A stretch of DNA of 36,782 nucleotides from the NCBI GenBank assembly GCA_029101345.1, contig JAQXQU010000115.1, positions 1-36,782 of the forward strand, given 5' to 3'. Below, in pieces: positions 17,933 through 26,248 of this stretch. The DNA is from Erysipelotrichaceae bacterium. GTDB lineage: Bacteria > Bacillota_I > Bacilli_A > Erysipelotrichales > Erysipelotrichaceae. The position numbers and the translations under genes are program-made. The notes beneath the pieces were generated by a model, which was not told where the DNA came from, made no database searches, and worked only from the letters and a program-made list of their open reading frames with translations. Numbering within the stretch: position 1 is the first letter of the stretch; every line of letters begins with the position of its first letter.

Positions 17933-19364
17933 TTTCAATCACCTTATCATATATTCTTTCATATTCCTTTGCCGAAGAAGCAAAGCTGACATCATATTTC
18001 ATTGCATTATCCATGAGCATTTTGAAACGGTCATGATATTGATAGTATTGCAAATAAAGATAGTCAAAGACATTAAGGAAGTCTTCCTTGCGATAGGGGC
18101 CAAAACTAAAGCCATGACCTGTATTGTCATATTCATTCAGTGGCTGGACACTGTCCTTTAACCCTCCTGTTTCCCTCACCATAGGGATAGTACCATATCG
18201 CATGGCTATCAGCTGACTGATTCCGCATGGTTCATATGCCGATGGCATCAATAGCACATCAACACCAGCATAGACCTGATGTGAAAGAGCCTCATCATAG
18301 CCACAATAATAGGCTACTTGACCCCTATGCTCAGCTTGCAGGGCTTTAAAGGCATATTCATAACTTGTCTCCCCATTTCCAACAACAACCAGCTGCACCT
18401 TCTTCTTTAGAATGTCATCCAAAGAGTCAAGCAATAGGCCGATTCCCTTTTGGTTAACTAGTCTAGAAACAACTCCTAGCAGCAGAATATCCTTGTCTTC
18501 TTTCAGTGAGAGCTTTCTTTGCAAAAACAGCTTATTGAAGACCTTGAGCCGATGGACATTGCTGGCATCATAATTACAAGGTATCTGATCCCTGCTGGGA
18601 TCAAAGACAGTTGTATCTATGCCATTAGGAATGCCATAGAGATCATCTTTACGATAGCGAAGGACATATTCAAGACCAAAGCCATACTCGCCGGTCAGTA
18701 TTTCCTTGGCATAGCTCCTGGATACTGTCGTGATGATGTCTGCATAGACAATGCCGATTTTCATCAGATTGGCACTGTCATTATAGCGCAGTTCACCATT
18801 TGCATACTCTTCATAGGCAAAGTCCAGATAATCAAAGAGGATCCGCTTATCATAGATACCTTGATAGGCCAGATTATGGATGGTAAAAACCTGCCTGATG
18901 CTGGCCAATCTAAGAAAAGAAGCAGATTTAAGCTTGCAGATTGCTGGAATCAAAGCTGTATGGTAGTCATGGGTATGGATGATAGCAGGATAATAATCAA
19001 GTGCCTTCAGCATTTCCACTACTGCCAAGCAGAAAAGGGAATATCTGAAAGCATCATCCTCATAGCCATAGACGTCATAGCGCCCAAAACATTTGCCATT
19101 ATCAATGAAAAGATATTCAATGCCTTCATTCATCAGCGCATAGACATCAGCCTCTTCATCTATCCTGCCACTTCTGATATGAAGATGTGAAAGGAAAGCC
19201 ATCTTTGAAAAATGGCTTTCCTTGATTCTTAAATGCAGCGGGAGTACCACTCTAATCTGATATTTGTCCTGATTGATGGCTTTTGGCAAGGCATAAACAA
19301 CATCAGCCAGCCCACCTGTCTTGATAAACGGAAGTGATTCAAAAGCCGCAAATAGGACTTCCAT
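17919..19364 (-). CDS. glgA: Glycogen synthase (ADP-glucose, GT5 family)
   Basis: Extends alpha-1,4-glucan chains using ADP-glucose. The 481 residues form two Rossmann domains. The N-terminus MEVLFAAFESLPFIKTGGLADVVYALP contains the KTGGL motif that binds the nucleotide-sugar. The C-terminal domain has VSRLVNQKGIGLL and the sugar-binding signature MPSAYEPCGISQLIAMRYGT followed by RETGGL. It begins 2 bp after the glgD stop (TAAAGATG) and its stop overlaps glgB, so it lies within one translationally coupled operon. Confidence 0.97.
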   Translation of the reverse strand: MEVLFAAFESLPFIKTGGLADVVYALPKAINQDKYQIRVVLPLHLRIKESHFSKMAFLSHLHIRSGRIDEEADVYALMNEGIEYLFIDNGKCFGRYDVYGYEDDAFRYSLFCLAVVEMLKALDYYPAIIHTHDYHTALIPAICKLKSASFLRLASIRQVFTIHNLAYQGIYDKRILFDYLDFAYEEYANGELRYNDSANLMKIGIVYADIITTVSRSYAKEILTGEYGFGLEYVLRYRKDDLYGIPNGIDTTVFDPSRDQIPCNYDASNVHRLKVFNKLFLQRKLSLKEDKDILLLGVVSRLVNQKGIGLLLDSLDDILKKKVQLVVVGNGETSYEYAFKALQAEHRGQVAYYCGYDEALSHQVYAGVDVLLMPSAYEPCGISQLIAMRYGTIPMVRETGGLKDSVQPLNEYDNTGHGFSFGPYRKEDFLNVFDYLYLQYYQYHDRFKMLMDNAMKYDVSFASSAKEYERIYDKVIENVKI

Positions 19365-19366
19365 CT

Positions 19367-20482
19367 TTAGATATTATCCCTTCTTGCAATATATAGAGGT
19401 TTTTGTTTCTCGCCTCTTAATTCCTTGACGGTATTGATATAAGCAAAGCGGTCAACGACTGCATTTTCCAGATAGACATTATCGCCAATTGTTACATTTG
19501 GACTGATAACACAATCCTTGACAACCGAATCCTTGCCTATCGATACGTTACGGCCAATAACTGAACCGATGACACTTCCTTCAATGCGACAGCCATTGCC
19601 CACTAGTGAATCATTGACAACCGAACCTTTGAGATAAAGGGTAGGGCATGAATCGGTGGTCATTGTAAAGATTGGCCAGTCATCCTGGAACATCTGATAC
19701 ATTTCCCGGCTGTCTTTCATGGCCATATTAAAATCATAGTATTCCTTGAGATTGTTGATGCAAGCAGCTCTGCCTGTATGGTGGTAGCCACCAACCTTCA
19801 GCCATTCAATGGAATCAGCAACAATATCGGACAATGAATACATAGAGGATATGGATCTGCCCTTATCAATGAGATCCTTGAATAATTCATAGGTCATGAT
19901 ATAGGTCTCAAGAGAGATATAGCCCTTCTTGTATTTCAGACGATTCTTATGGAAAGCGGTAATATTCTTGTCATCATCAAGACTAAGGACATCACAGTTC
20001 TGATATCTTTCGTTTGAATCATAGACATTCTGATAAAGAATAGTAATGTCATTGCCTGATTCCAGATGATATTGGAGCATCACGCTAAAGTCCTGAATGA
20101 AAATGAAATGTGATGGGGCAATAATGACATATTTTGGACTGACTTCATCCATATATTCCATATTGTCATGGAATGCATTCAAATCAGTATTATATGCTTG
20201 ATTGATTACTTCCTTTTCACCATAGAGCAGATGAATCTTTCCTCTTTTGGAATTGAGATTGTAGTTTGTGTTATGGATATGTTCAATCAATGAGCGTGGA
20301 CGATTCTTTAGATAGACTTTGACATCCTGAATGCGGGAATTGGTAAAATTGGACATCATGAAGTCAATTGTGCGATATCTTCCTAAAACTGAACCTGCTG
20401 AAATGGGGCGATAATCCTCAATGCCTTCAACTTTGACATAGTTTGGCTCCATATTCAGAATACCTAATACTTTATTACTCAT
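19367..20482 (-). CDS. glgD: GlgD subunit of ADP-glucose pyrophosphorylase
   Basis: A paralogue of GlgC that in Firmicutes forms a heterotetramer with it and mainly modulates activity. Its own catalysis is weak or absent. The 371 residues keep the nucleotidyltransferase fold and C-terminal left-handed beta-helix repeats ([18 protein letters not shown]). The catalytic GGRGSRL loop is missing: the N-terminus instead reads [30 protein letters not shown]. The start at 20482 lies within the end of glgC (CATGAGTAA overlap) with AGGTG upstream. An upstream extension to 20548 would read glgC in another frame. Confidence 0.93.
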   Translation of the reverse strand: MSNKVLGILNMEPNYVKVEGIEDYRPISAGSVLGRYRTIDFMMSNFTNSRIQDVKVYLKNRPRSLIEHIHNTNYNLNSKRGKIHLLYGEKEVINQAYNTDLNAFHDNMEYMDEVSPKYVIIAPSHFIFIQDFSVMLQYHLESGNDITILYQNVYDSNERYQNCDVLSLDDDKNITAFHKNRLKYKKGYISLETYIMTYELFKDLIDKGRSISSMYSLSDIVADSIEWLKVGGYHHTGRAACINNLKEYYDFNMAMKDSREMYQMFQDDWPIFTMTTDSCPTLYLKGSVVNDSLVGNGCRIEGSVIGSVIGRNVSIGKDSVVKDCVISPNVTIGDNVYLENAVVDRFAYINTVKELRGEKQKPLYIARRDNI

Positions 20483-21629
20483 GTTTGACACCTGCCTTTG
20501 CAATATATGCTCTTGAAACAAGCAAAACTTCATCTGAATCCGGATCACCTAGCACCATGCCTTCAGGTACACGGACATCATCGGCAACCAAGCATTTATA
20601 TAGCTTGGCATCCTTGCCAATAACAGCACCAGTCATGACTACCGAATCCTTGACATAAGCACCCTTTCTGACCTTGGCATTGGTGAAGATAACGGAATTG
20701 ACAACTTCGCCTTCAATACATGCACCTTGGGTAATCAGAGAATTGTCAACCTTGGCATCCTCAGAGATAATCTGCGGATAAGTCAGGACATCTTCGGTAT
20801 AGATTTTCCAAGATGGATCAAAGAGATCAAGTTCACCATTAGGATCCAGCAGATCCATATTCGCTTCCCAAAGAGAAGAAATTGTACCAACATCCTTCCA
20901 ATAGCCTTTGAAACGATATGCCATCAGTTTAAGGCCATTGTTAAGATAAGTCGGAATCAGATCCTTTCCAAAATCATGGGAAGAGTTAGGGTTTTTGGCA
21001 TCTTCTTTCAGGAATTTGCGCAATGTCTTATAAGAGAAGATATAAATGCCCATAGAGGCCAGATTGGACTTTGGATTCTTTGGCTTTTCCTCAAATTCAA
21101 CAATCCGATCTTCACTGTCTGTATTCATAATGCCAAAGCGGCTAGCTTCCGACATTGGCACTTCAAGAACAGCAATCGTAGCTTCAGCATTGTTTTTGAT
21201 GTGCTCTTCCAGCATTTTTTCATAATTCATCTTATAGATGTGATCACCAGATAAGACGAGTACATATTCAGCATCATATTGGTCAAGGAAGTCAATATTC
21301 TGGGTAATGGCATCAGCTGTACCACGATAGACATCAAGACCTGCCTCATCCTTTTCACGTGGTGAGAGGACATAGACACCACCACCATTGGAATCAAGAC
21401 CCCAAGTGGCAGCTCTAGCTGAATAGGAACTTAGCAGAATTGATTCATATTGGACAAGAACGCCGACTGTGTCAATATTTGAATTGGCACAGTTTGATAA
21501 AGGAAAATCGATAATACGATACTTTCCTCCATAATGAACAGCCGGTTTAGCCACCTTCTTTGTCAAATCAAAGAGACGTGAACCTCTTCCGCCAGCCAGG
21601 ATCATCGCAACCATATTATTCTTTTTCAT
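20475..21629 (-). CDS. glgC: Glucose-1-phosphate adenylyltransferase, catalytic subunit
   Basis: Makes ADP-glucose from ATP and glucose-1-phosphate, the controlled step of glycogen synthesis. The 384 residues carry the pyrophosphorylase loop [10 protein letters not shown], the substrate segments [17 protein letters not shown] and GTADAITQN, and [14 protein letters not shown] with the metal-binding Asp. The C-terminal hexapeptide repeats form the regulatory beta-helix. AGGGG lies upstream of the ATG. It is the first gene of the operon, and its promoter contains a cre-like site, so catabolite control through CcpA is likely. Confidence 0.97.
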   Translation of the reverse strand: MKKNNMVAMILAGGRGSRLFDLTKKVAKPAVHYGGKYRIIDFPLSNCANSNIDTVGVLVQYESILLSSYSARAATWGLDSNGGGVYVLSPREKDEAGLDVYRGTADAITQNIDFLDQYDAEYVLVLSGDHIYKMNYEKMLEEHIKNNAEATIAVLEVPMSEASRFGIMNTDSEDRIVEFEEKPKNPKSNLASMGIYIFSYKTLRKFLKEDAKNPNSSHDFGKDLIPTYLNNGLKLMAYRFKGYWKDVGTISSLWEANMDLLDPNGELDLFDPSWKIYTEDVLTYPQIISEDAKVDNSLITQGACIEGEVVNSVIFTNAKVRKGAYVKDSVVMTGAVIGKDAKLYKCLVADDVRVPEGMVLGDPDSDEVLLVSRAYIAKAGVKHE

Positions 21630-21657
21630 TGGATATACCCCTTCGTTTATTAATTAC

Positions 21658-21686
21658 ATTATATATGAAACCGATTACAAATTAAA
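21658..21686 (-). promoter_or_regulatory. glgC promoter (TTTAAT-17-TATAAT)
   Basis: On the minus strand a perfect TATAAT (21663-21658) is preceded by a 17-nt spacer and TTTAAT (21686-21681). The leader of about 20 nt contains the ribosome-binding site. The spacer is almost filled by a cre-like operator. Confidence 0.7.
21666..21679. promoter_or_regulatory. cre-like site (CcpA operator) in the glgC promoter
   Basis: TGAAACCGATTACA on the plus strand, and TGTAATCGGTTTCA on the minus strand, both fit the Bacillus cre consensus TGWAANCGNTNWCA at every position. The site lies between the -35 and -10, where CcpA binding would block RNA polymerase. That CcpA is the regulator is inferred from the motif. 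Confidence 0.7.
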
Positions 21687-21702
21687 TATTTCAAAGAAAT
21701 GC

Positions 21703-21728
21703 GAAAAGCCTCCAAAGGGAGGCTTTTC
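21703..21728 (-). terminator. Strong palindromic hairpin upstream of glgC
   Basis: An 11-bp perfect stem (GAAAAGCCTCC/GGAGGCTTTTC) with a 4-nt loop. On the minus strand it lies downstream of the structured RNA candidate at 21761-21813 and upstream of the glgC promoter. It could terminate a short transcript there. Orientation is not certain, because the T-run is contained in the stem. Confidence 0.5.
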
Positions 21729-21750
21729 AGTATTATTTGATCTTTATAAA

Positions 21751-21820
21751 GGGGGATATGCGACGCAGTAAGTGTAGGGAATCAGCGTCGGCAGGTTTCC
21801 TTACCTGCACTTATATAGTA
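21751..21820. ncRNA. Candidate structured RNA with pseudoknot and kissing loop
   Basis: Stem A, CGACGC/GCGTCG (21761-21766, 21785-21790), abuts stem B, GCAGGT/ACCTGC (21791-21796, 21803-21808). TAAGT in the loop of A (2169-style positions 21769-21773) can pair with ACTTA just after B (21809-21813) to form a pseudoknot. AGGGAA in loop A (21776-21781) can also pair with TTCCTT of loop B (21797-21802), with one G-U pair. I cannot match it to a family I know; fluoride, preQ1, ZTP and SRP consensus motifs do not fit. The strand is unresolved, though a hairpin downstream favours minus. Confidence 0.4.
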
Positions 21821-21875
21821 CACAAACTCTTTCAAATAAATATGTCTCAAATATGTAAAAATGTGTGAATAGCGA

Positions 21876-21884
21876 TGATACAAT
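21876..21884 (+). promoter_or_regulatory. Extended -10 for predicted leaderless transcript of the phosphoesterase gene
   Basis: TGA-TACAAT, then exactly 6 nt (TAAAAC), then the ATG at 21891. No Shine-Dalgarno sequence is present. Confidence 0.65.
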
Positions 21885-21890
21885 TAAAAC

Positions 21891-22715
21891 ATGAAAAAGA
21901 AGACCCCAATTATCATTCTGGCAATCGTTATCACAATCGCTTTGCTTGTGGTGAATGCCATATTCATCAATCCCCACACAACAAAGGTCAGACAGGAAAC
22001 AATCACTTCAAACAAAATAGGAAAAAGCCTTGATAATACACTAATTGCTTATTTCTCTGATCTTAAATATGCTAAGGAAACCCTTGACATCACCACCAGA
22101 GCCATTGACAATATCAATGCTTTCAAACCAGATCTGATTCTCTTTGGCGGCGATCTTTTAAGAACTGACTACAAGTTGACTGAAGAAGAGACCAATATGC
22201 TCATCGAACTTCTTGCTAGTCTCAAGGCACCACTTGGCAAATATGCCGTCCTTGGCGACGAGGATAACCGGGAAGATGTCAGAAAAATCATTGAAGATAG
22301 CGGCTTTGTCATCCTTGATAACAGATCAGTCAAGATTTACAATGGCAGTTCCTATTTGGAGCTGGTTGGACTTGAAAACATGATCAACGGCCAAAAAGAC
22401 CTCGCCAAAGCCTATGCTGATGTCAATAGCGGTTCCTTTATTCTGACTTTGTCCCACTGCCCTGACAGCATTGAAGAAATCTCCTCATATCCAAGCGACT
22501 ATTTCCTGGCTGGCCATAGCTTAGGTGGAAGTATCTATATCCCTATATTCAATTCCTTCTATCGTTTCAAAGGGGCCGAGAAGCACTTCCATGGTTCAGA
22601 TATCATTAATGGCACCTATTTGGAAATCACCAATGGTGTTGGATTAGGCAAATCAAAAGCCCGCTTGTTTGCGGACTCGGAAATTGTCTTATATAAGCTT
22701 AGTTCTGCTTCATAA
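21891..22715 (+). CDS. Membrane-anchored metallophosphoesterase-like protein with altered metal motifs
   Basis: A 274-residue protein with an N-terminal membrane anchor (residues 6-27) and an extracytoplasmic domain of the calcineurin-like phosphoesterase fold, similar in layout to YkuE-type proteins. The five metal motifs are recognisable but changed. DxH is SDLK (Asp57, Lys59), GD is intact (FGGDLL, Asp88), and GNH[DE] is GDED (122-125). The single His is LSHCP (His189), and GHxH is GHSLGG (His209, Leu211). Loss of several metal ligands suggests weak or no hydrolase activity, or a binding role. It lies downstream of a structured RNA candidate and converges on the aminopeptidase P gene, overlapping its end by 17 bp. 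Confidence 0.75.
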   Translation: MKKKTPIIILAIVITIALLVVNAIFINPHTTKVRQETITSNKIGKSLDNTLIAYFSDLKYAKETLDITTRAIDNINAFKPDLILFGGDLLRTDYKLTEEETNMLIELLASLKAPLGKYAVLGDEDNREDVRKIIEDSGFVILDNRSVKIYNGSSYLELVGLENMINGQKDLAKAYADVNSGSFILTLSHCPDSIEEISSYPSDYFLAGHSLGGSIYIPIFNSFYRFKGAEKHFHGSDIINGTYLEITNGVGLGKSKARLFADSEIVLYKLSSAS

Positions 22716-23940
22716 GAGCCTCGATATCATCAGGCTCTTTTATTATGTCCTTGGACAGATTGACTGCACCTGTACCAGTAATCAGAAGATCGTCTTCTAT
22801 GCGAATGCCAATGCCTTCAGAAGCAATATACAAGCCAGGTTCGTTGGTAATGACCATGCCAGCCTCCAGCTTTCTTCCTTTTGAGCCATCAATGTCATGG
22901 ACATCAAGACCCAAATGATGGGATACGCCATGGAAGTAGTATTCGCTGACATCTTCCAATAGACCATGCTTTGGCAGTTCAGCCTTATAGTAGTCAACAA
23001 CCATGCGATTGAGTTCCTTCAAGCTGACACCAACCTTGGCATTTTCTTCAACAATTCTCTGAGCATTGAGGACAATTTCGTAGATTTCCCTTTGACGTGG
23101 ACTAAAGACGCCATTGACAGGGAAAGTGCGGGAAATGTCAGCACAGTAATGTTTGAAAGTTCCGCCTAAATCACATAGGAAGAGCTCACCATCATTCATG
23201 ATCTGATCATTATCACTGTAATGAAGGATTGTAGCCCGTTCACCACTTGCACAGATGGTCTTAAAAGCATTTTCATTGCAGCCATTTCTCATCAAGGAAA
23301 AATCAAAAACACCTTCCATGACCATTTCATTCAATCCAGGCTTTGAAGTCTTCATCATATTCTCAATGCCGATTCTTGTCTTGGCAATAGCCTGGCTAAT
23401 GCAAGTCAGCTCGTATTCATCCTTATATAGGCGCATCTTTGCCATATAAGGGTAAAGGTCCTTGATTGTTGCGGCTGGATAGTCCTGCTGAAGCTTTCTG
23501 GCACAAACAAGGGCTGGAGATGGTGCCTGTTCAGGATTATACTTCCATAAATCAAGATAAATCCTGAAAGAACAATCAGATCTGGCAAAATTCATGACTG
23601 AATTGATGGCGCCATCCAGTTCACTATAGTCATTCACATTGGCTACTTCGGATATTTCCCTGGCTTCTTCAGCACTCATTCTGCCGCCAACCCAACGGGC
23701 CAAAGTATCATCAAATGGCAGGATATAGAGGCTCTCTCTAATGACATCATCAATCTTGTATATTAACAATGCCATGTTTTCCTTTTCAAGCCCTGTCAAA
23801 TAATAGAAATTGCGATTGACACAGAAAGGATAGGCTTCATCTTCACTGCGCATTGGTGCATTGCCAGAAAAGAGGATGATCAAGGCATTATCCTTGAAAT
23901 TCTTGAGAAGCTTTTCCCTTCTCTTGCTATAAATATTCAT
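22699..23940 (-). CDS. Aminopeptidase P family protein (Xaa-Pro aminopeptidase, M24B)
   Basis: Removes N-terminal residues that precede proline. The 413 residues have an N-terminal AMP_N domain (YSKRREKLLKNF...NRNFYYLTGLEKENM) and a C-terminal pita-bread catalytic domain. All five metal ligands are present: Asp257 and Asp268 (CDLGGTFKHYCADISRTFP), His341 (HGVSHHLGLDVHD), Glu367 (TNEPGLY) and Glu382 (IRIEDDLL). A strong AGGAGG precedes the ATG, 9 bp after thiI, so it belongs to the ezrA-nifS-thiI unit. Its last codons overlap the convergent phosphoesterase gene, whose terminator lies inside this coding sequence. Confidence 0.93.
   Translation of the reverse strand: MNIYSKRREKLLKNFKDNALIILFSGNAPMRSEDEAYPFCVNRNFYYLTGLEKENMALLIYKIDDVIRESLYILPFDDTLARWVGGRMSAEEAREISEVANVNDYSELDGAINSVMNFARSDCSFRIYLDLWKYNPEQAPSPALVCARKLQQDYPAATIKDLYPYMAKMRLYKDEYELTCISQAIAKTRIGIENMMKTSKPGLNEMVMEGVFDFSLMRNGCNENAFKTICASGERATILHYSDNDQIMNDGELFLCDLGGTFKHYCADISRTFPVNGVFSPRQREIYEIVLNAQRIVEENAKVGVSLKELNRMVVDYYKAELPKHGLLEDVSEYYFHGVSHHLGLDVHDIDGSKGRKLEAGMVITNEPGLYIASEGIGIRIEDDLLITGTGAVNLSKDIIKEPDDIEALMKQN
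22714..22743 (+). terminator. Terminator of the phosphoesterase gene, inside the aminopeptidase P coding end
   Basis: AAGAGCCT pairs with AGGCTCTT (22714-22721, 22732-22739) around a 10-nt loop, followed by TTATTATG. The whole element is within the 3' coding part of the convergent gene. Confidence 0.7.
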
Positions 23941-23949
23941 ATTAACCTC

Positions 23950-25143
23950 CTAGAAAATATCTTCTTCCTGATCACGGTATGACAATTTGACAATCTGATC
24001 ATTTTCAACGCAGGCATTGACCAATGACTGGTAATCAAATTTTGCTTCATAATGAAGAACACGGTCCTCCTTAGGTTTGGTGACAGGATTCTTTGGATCA
24101 AAAATGGTACAGCAGTCTTCATATGGCAGGATGGATGTCTCAAAAGTATCAATCATCTTGGCAATCTCGATGATTTCGAGTTTGTCATACATGCAGACAG
24201 GCCGAAGAATCAGGGTATCCGAAACTTTGGCAATTACTGATATGGACTCAGGCGTCTGGGATGCAACCTGACCAATTGATTCACCATTGGTGATAGTCTT
24301 GATCTTTCTTCTTTTGCATAATTCATCAGCAATGCGGTACATCATTCGACGCATGATTGTGATGGCATAGGATTCATCACAGTTATCATAGATTGCTAGC
24401 TGCAATTCAGTGAAGGGAATGATATGGAGAATGATATCTTCCTGATAGACAGAAAGCTTCTTGGCCAACGTCTTGACCTTCTCCAAAGCCTGAGCCGAAG
24501 TATAAGGCATTGAGGCAAAATGGATGCACTCAATTTTCAATCCCCTTTTCATCGTCAGGAAGCCGGCAACCGGTGAATCAATGCCACCCGACAGCATTAA
24601 CATGCTCCGGCCATTGATGCCAGTTGGGTAGCCACCCAAACCTTTAACCTTTTCATCCATAATGTATGCACCATCGTGCTTGATGGAAATATAGATCTTC
24701 AGGTCCGGATTGTGGACATCAACTTTCAGGTCACTATGGGACAGGATATGTCCAGCTACTGCCCGGTTGATATCATCAGAACGCAATGGATAGGATTTGT
24801 CATTGCGTTTGGTTGCGACCTTGAAAGTCCGATGCTCTTTCATTGTGGCAATAGTCAAAGCCGTTTCCTTGATTTCTTCAATATCCAATGAAGAAATGAT
24901 TGCGCCGGCAAAATAGGCATAGCCAAAGACCTGCTTGAGATCATCTTTGATCTTGAGATAGTCTTCACCATTGAGCTTGATAAACAAGCCATCATGCTGG
25001 ACCTGATAATCAAGCTTAGGATAGTCTGCTAGACGTTTTTTGATATTATGGAAAAGCTGACGGACAAATTCCTTGCGGTTTTTTCCTTTGGTTGAAAGTT
25101 CTCCATAACGGACAACAATGTGATCGTATTTCAAATTAGCCAT
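23950..25143 (-). CDS. thiI: tRNA 4-thiouridine synthase ThiI
   Basis: Adenylates U8 of tRNA and, with a sulfur donor, makes 4-thiouridine; in some bacteria it also provides sulfur for thiamine. The 397 residues carry an N-terminal ferredoxin-like/THUMP region (YGELSTKGKNRKEFVRQL) and the PP-loop SGGIDSPV at 185-192, then the conserved PYEDCCTIFDPKNPVT. There is no rhodanese domain, as usual in Firmicutes, so sulfur must come from the adjacent NifS-type desulfurase. It overlaps the nifS-like stop by 8 bp. AAAGGAG lies 13 nt before the ATG, further than usual, consistent with coupling. Confidence 0.96.
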   Translation of the reverse strand: MANLKYDHIVVRYGELSTKGKNRKEFVRQLFHNIKKRLADYPKLDYQVQHDGLFIKLNGEDYLKIKDDLKQVFGYAYFAGAIISSLDIEEIKETALTIATMKEHRTFKVATKRNDKSYPLRSDDINRAVAGHILSHSDLKVDVHNPDLKIYISIKHDGAYIMDEKVKGLGGYPTGINGRSMLMLSGGIDSPVAGFLTMKRGLKIECIHFASMPYTSAQALEKVKTLAKKLSVYQEDIILHIIPFTELQLAIYDNCDESYAITIMRRMMYRIADELCKRRKIKTITNGESIGQVASQTPESISVIAKVSDTLILRPVCMYDKLEIIEIAKMIDTFETSILPYEDCCTIFDPKNPVTKPKEDRVLHYEAKFDYQSLVNACVENDQIVKLSYRDQEEDIF

Positions 25144-26248
25144 ATTTACTGATAATCTCCTTTAGACAATCCAACAGATATGCAATCTCTTCCTTATTAT
25201 TCAAATAATCAAAGGAGATTCTGATTGCATAGTCGTCGTCAATTCCAAGTGAACTTAGGGCTCTGTTCTTTTCGGCAGTCCGGGAACCACAGGTGCTCTT
25301 TGATGACACCATAATGCCTTTGGCATTAAGGGCATTAAGCATCACTTCACTGGTCAATGGTGTACTGATATTCAAAAGCGTCTTAAGGGAAGCTTCAGGA
25401 CTATTGATCCGAATTCCCTCAATATCCTTAAGGCCCTTGATGAGCATTTCATGCATTTCATCAAGCACCTTTTCATATTTCCTTTGGTTTTCCAAGGCCA
25501 GACGCAAGGTCTTAGCCAGAACAATATTGACCAGGGCATTGGAAGTGCCACCTCGGATACCCATTTCCTGCTGACCACCACTGATGATAGGCTCAAGTTC
25601 CACAAATCTTTTCTTGATAAGAGCGCCAGAACCTTTAAGTCCATGTATTTTATGAGCAGAGAAGGATGCCATATCAATGTCGCTTAAGTCAACATCAATC
25701 TTGCCAAGAGCCTGGGTGATATCGCTATGGAAATAGACACCTGGCGCTTTCTTGACAATCTTCTTGATAGCATTGATATCATTGATGGTACCTAATTCAT
25801 TATTGACATTCATTATGGATACCAATAATGTATCAGGTCTAAGGGCTTTCCTGACCATTTCAGCACTGACAACGCCCTTTTCATTTGGCCCTAAGAAACT
25901 GACTTCATAACCGAAGACATCCCTTAGCTGCAACATGGCATGATGAACAGAGGAGTGTTCATAGGAAGTTGTAATGAGGTGCTTGCGCTCAGGATGCTTG
26001 AAACATAGGCCTTTGATGGCAAGCGATGAAGCTTCTGAAGCACCAGAAGTGAAGATGACTTCATCTTTCCTGACACCTAAAGAAGAGGCAATATTGCCTC
26101 TTGCTTTTTCTTGCATTTCATAGATAGCCACGCCATCATCATATAAGGCATCGCTATTGCAGTAATAGTTGTCCAGCAGCTTCTTATAGGTTTCAAGAAC
26201 CTGCCTGTCGCATCTTGTTGTCGATACAGTATCAAAATAGGCTTTCAC
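25136..26248 (-). CDS. NifS/IscS-type cysteine desulfurase (ThiI partner)
   Basis: Pyridoxal-phosphate enzyme that takes sulfur from cysteine as a persulfide. The 370 residues contain the cofactor lysine Lys200 in FSAHKIHGLKG and the catalytic loop Cys320 in SSKSTCGSR. His98-type HSSVHHAM and the QGGQQE-like SGGQQEMGIRGGT are also seen. It starts with GTG, sharing a base with the ezrA stop (TAGTG), with GGAG 9 nt upstream. Directly followed by thiI, the NifZ-ThiI arrangement of Bacillus, it most likely supplies sulfur for 4-thiouridine. No IscU or SufU scaffold gene is adjacent, which argues against a general iron-sulfur role. Confidence 0.92.
   Translation of the reverse strand: MKAYFDTVSTTRCDRQVLETYKKLLDNYYCNSDALYDDGVAIYEMQEKARGNIASSLGVRKDEVIFTSGASEASSLAIKGLCFKHPERKHLITTSYEHSSVHHAMLQLRDVFGYEVSFLGPNEKGVVSAEMVRKALRPDTLLVSIMNVNNELGTINDINAIKKIVKKAPGVYFHSDITQALGKIDVDLSDIDMASFSAHKIHGLKGSGALIKKRFVELEPIISGGQQEMGIRGGTSNALVNIVLAKTLRLALENQRKYEKVLDEMHEMLIKGLKDIEGIRINSPEASLKTLLNISTPLTSEVMLNALNAKGIMVSSKSTCGSRTAEKNRALSSLGIDDDYAIRISFDYLNNKEEIAYLLDCLKEIISKYG

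Noticed and set aside
17933-17938. TTG start of glgB two codons upstream
   Set aside because: The ATG at 17932 has AAGGTG at the right distance, and a TTG start is less likely.
18519-19190. 223-codon plus-strand open frame opposite glgA
   Set aside because: It is the antisense of a clear GT5 glycogen synthase, with no promoter or ribosome-binding site of its own.
20727-21254. 175-codon plus-strand open frame opposite glgC
   Set aside because: Antisense of a strongly conserved gene, and the translated peptide has no recognisable domain.
21751-21820. Fluoride, preQ1-II, ZTP or SRP RNA identity for the structured element
   Set aside because: The topology partly resembles some H-type pseudoknot riboswitches, but the conserved single-stranded motifs of these families are absent on both strands.
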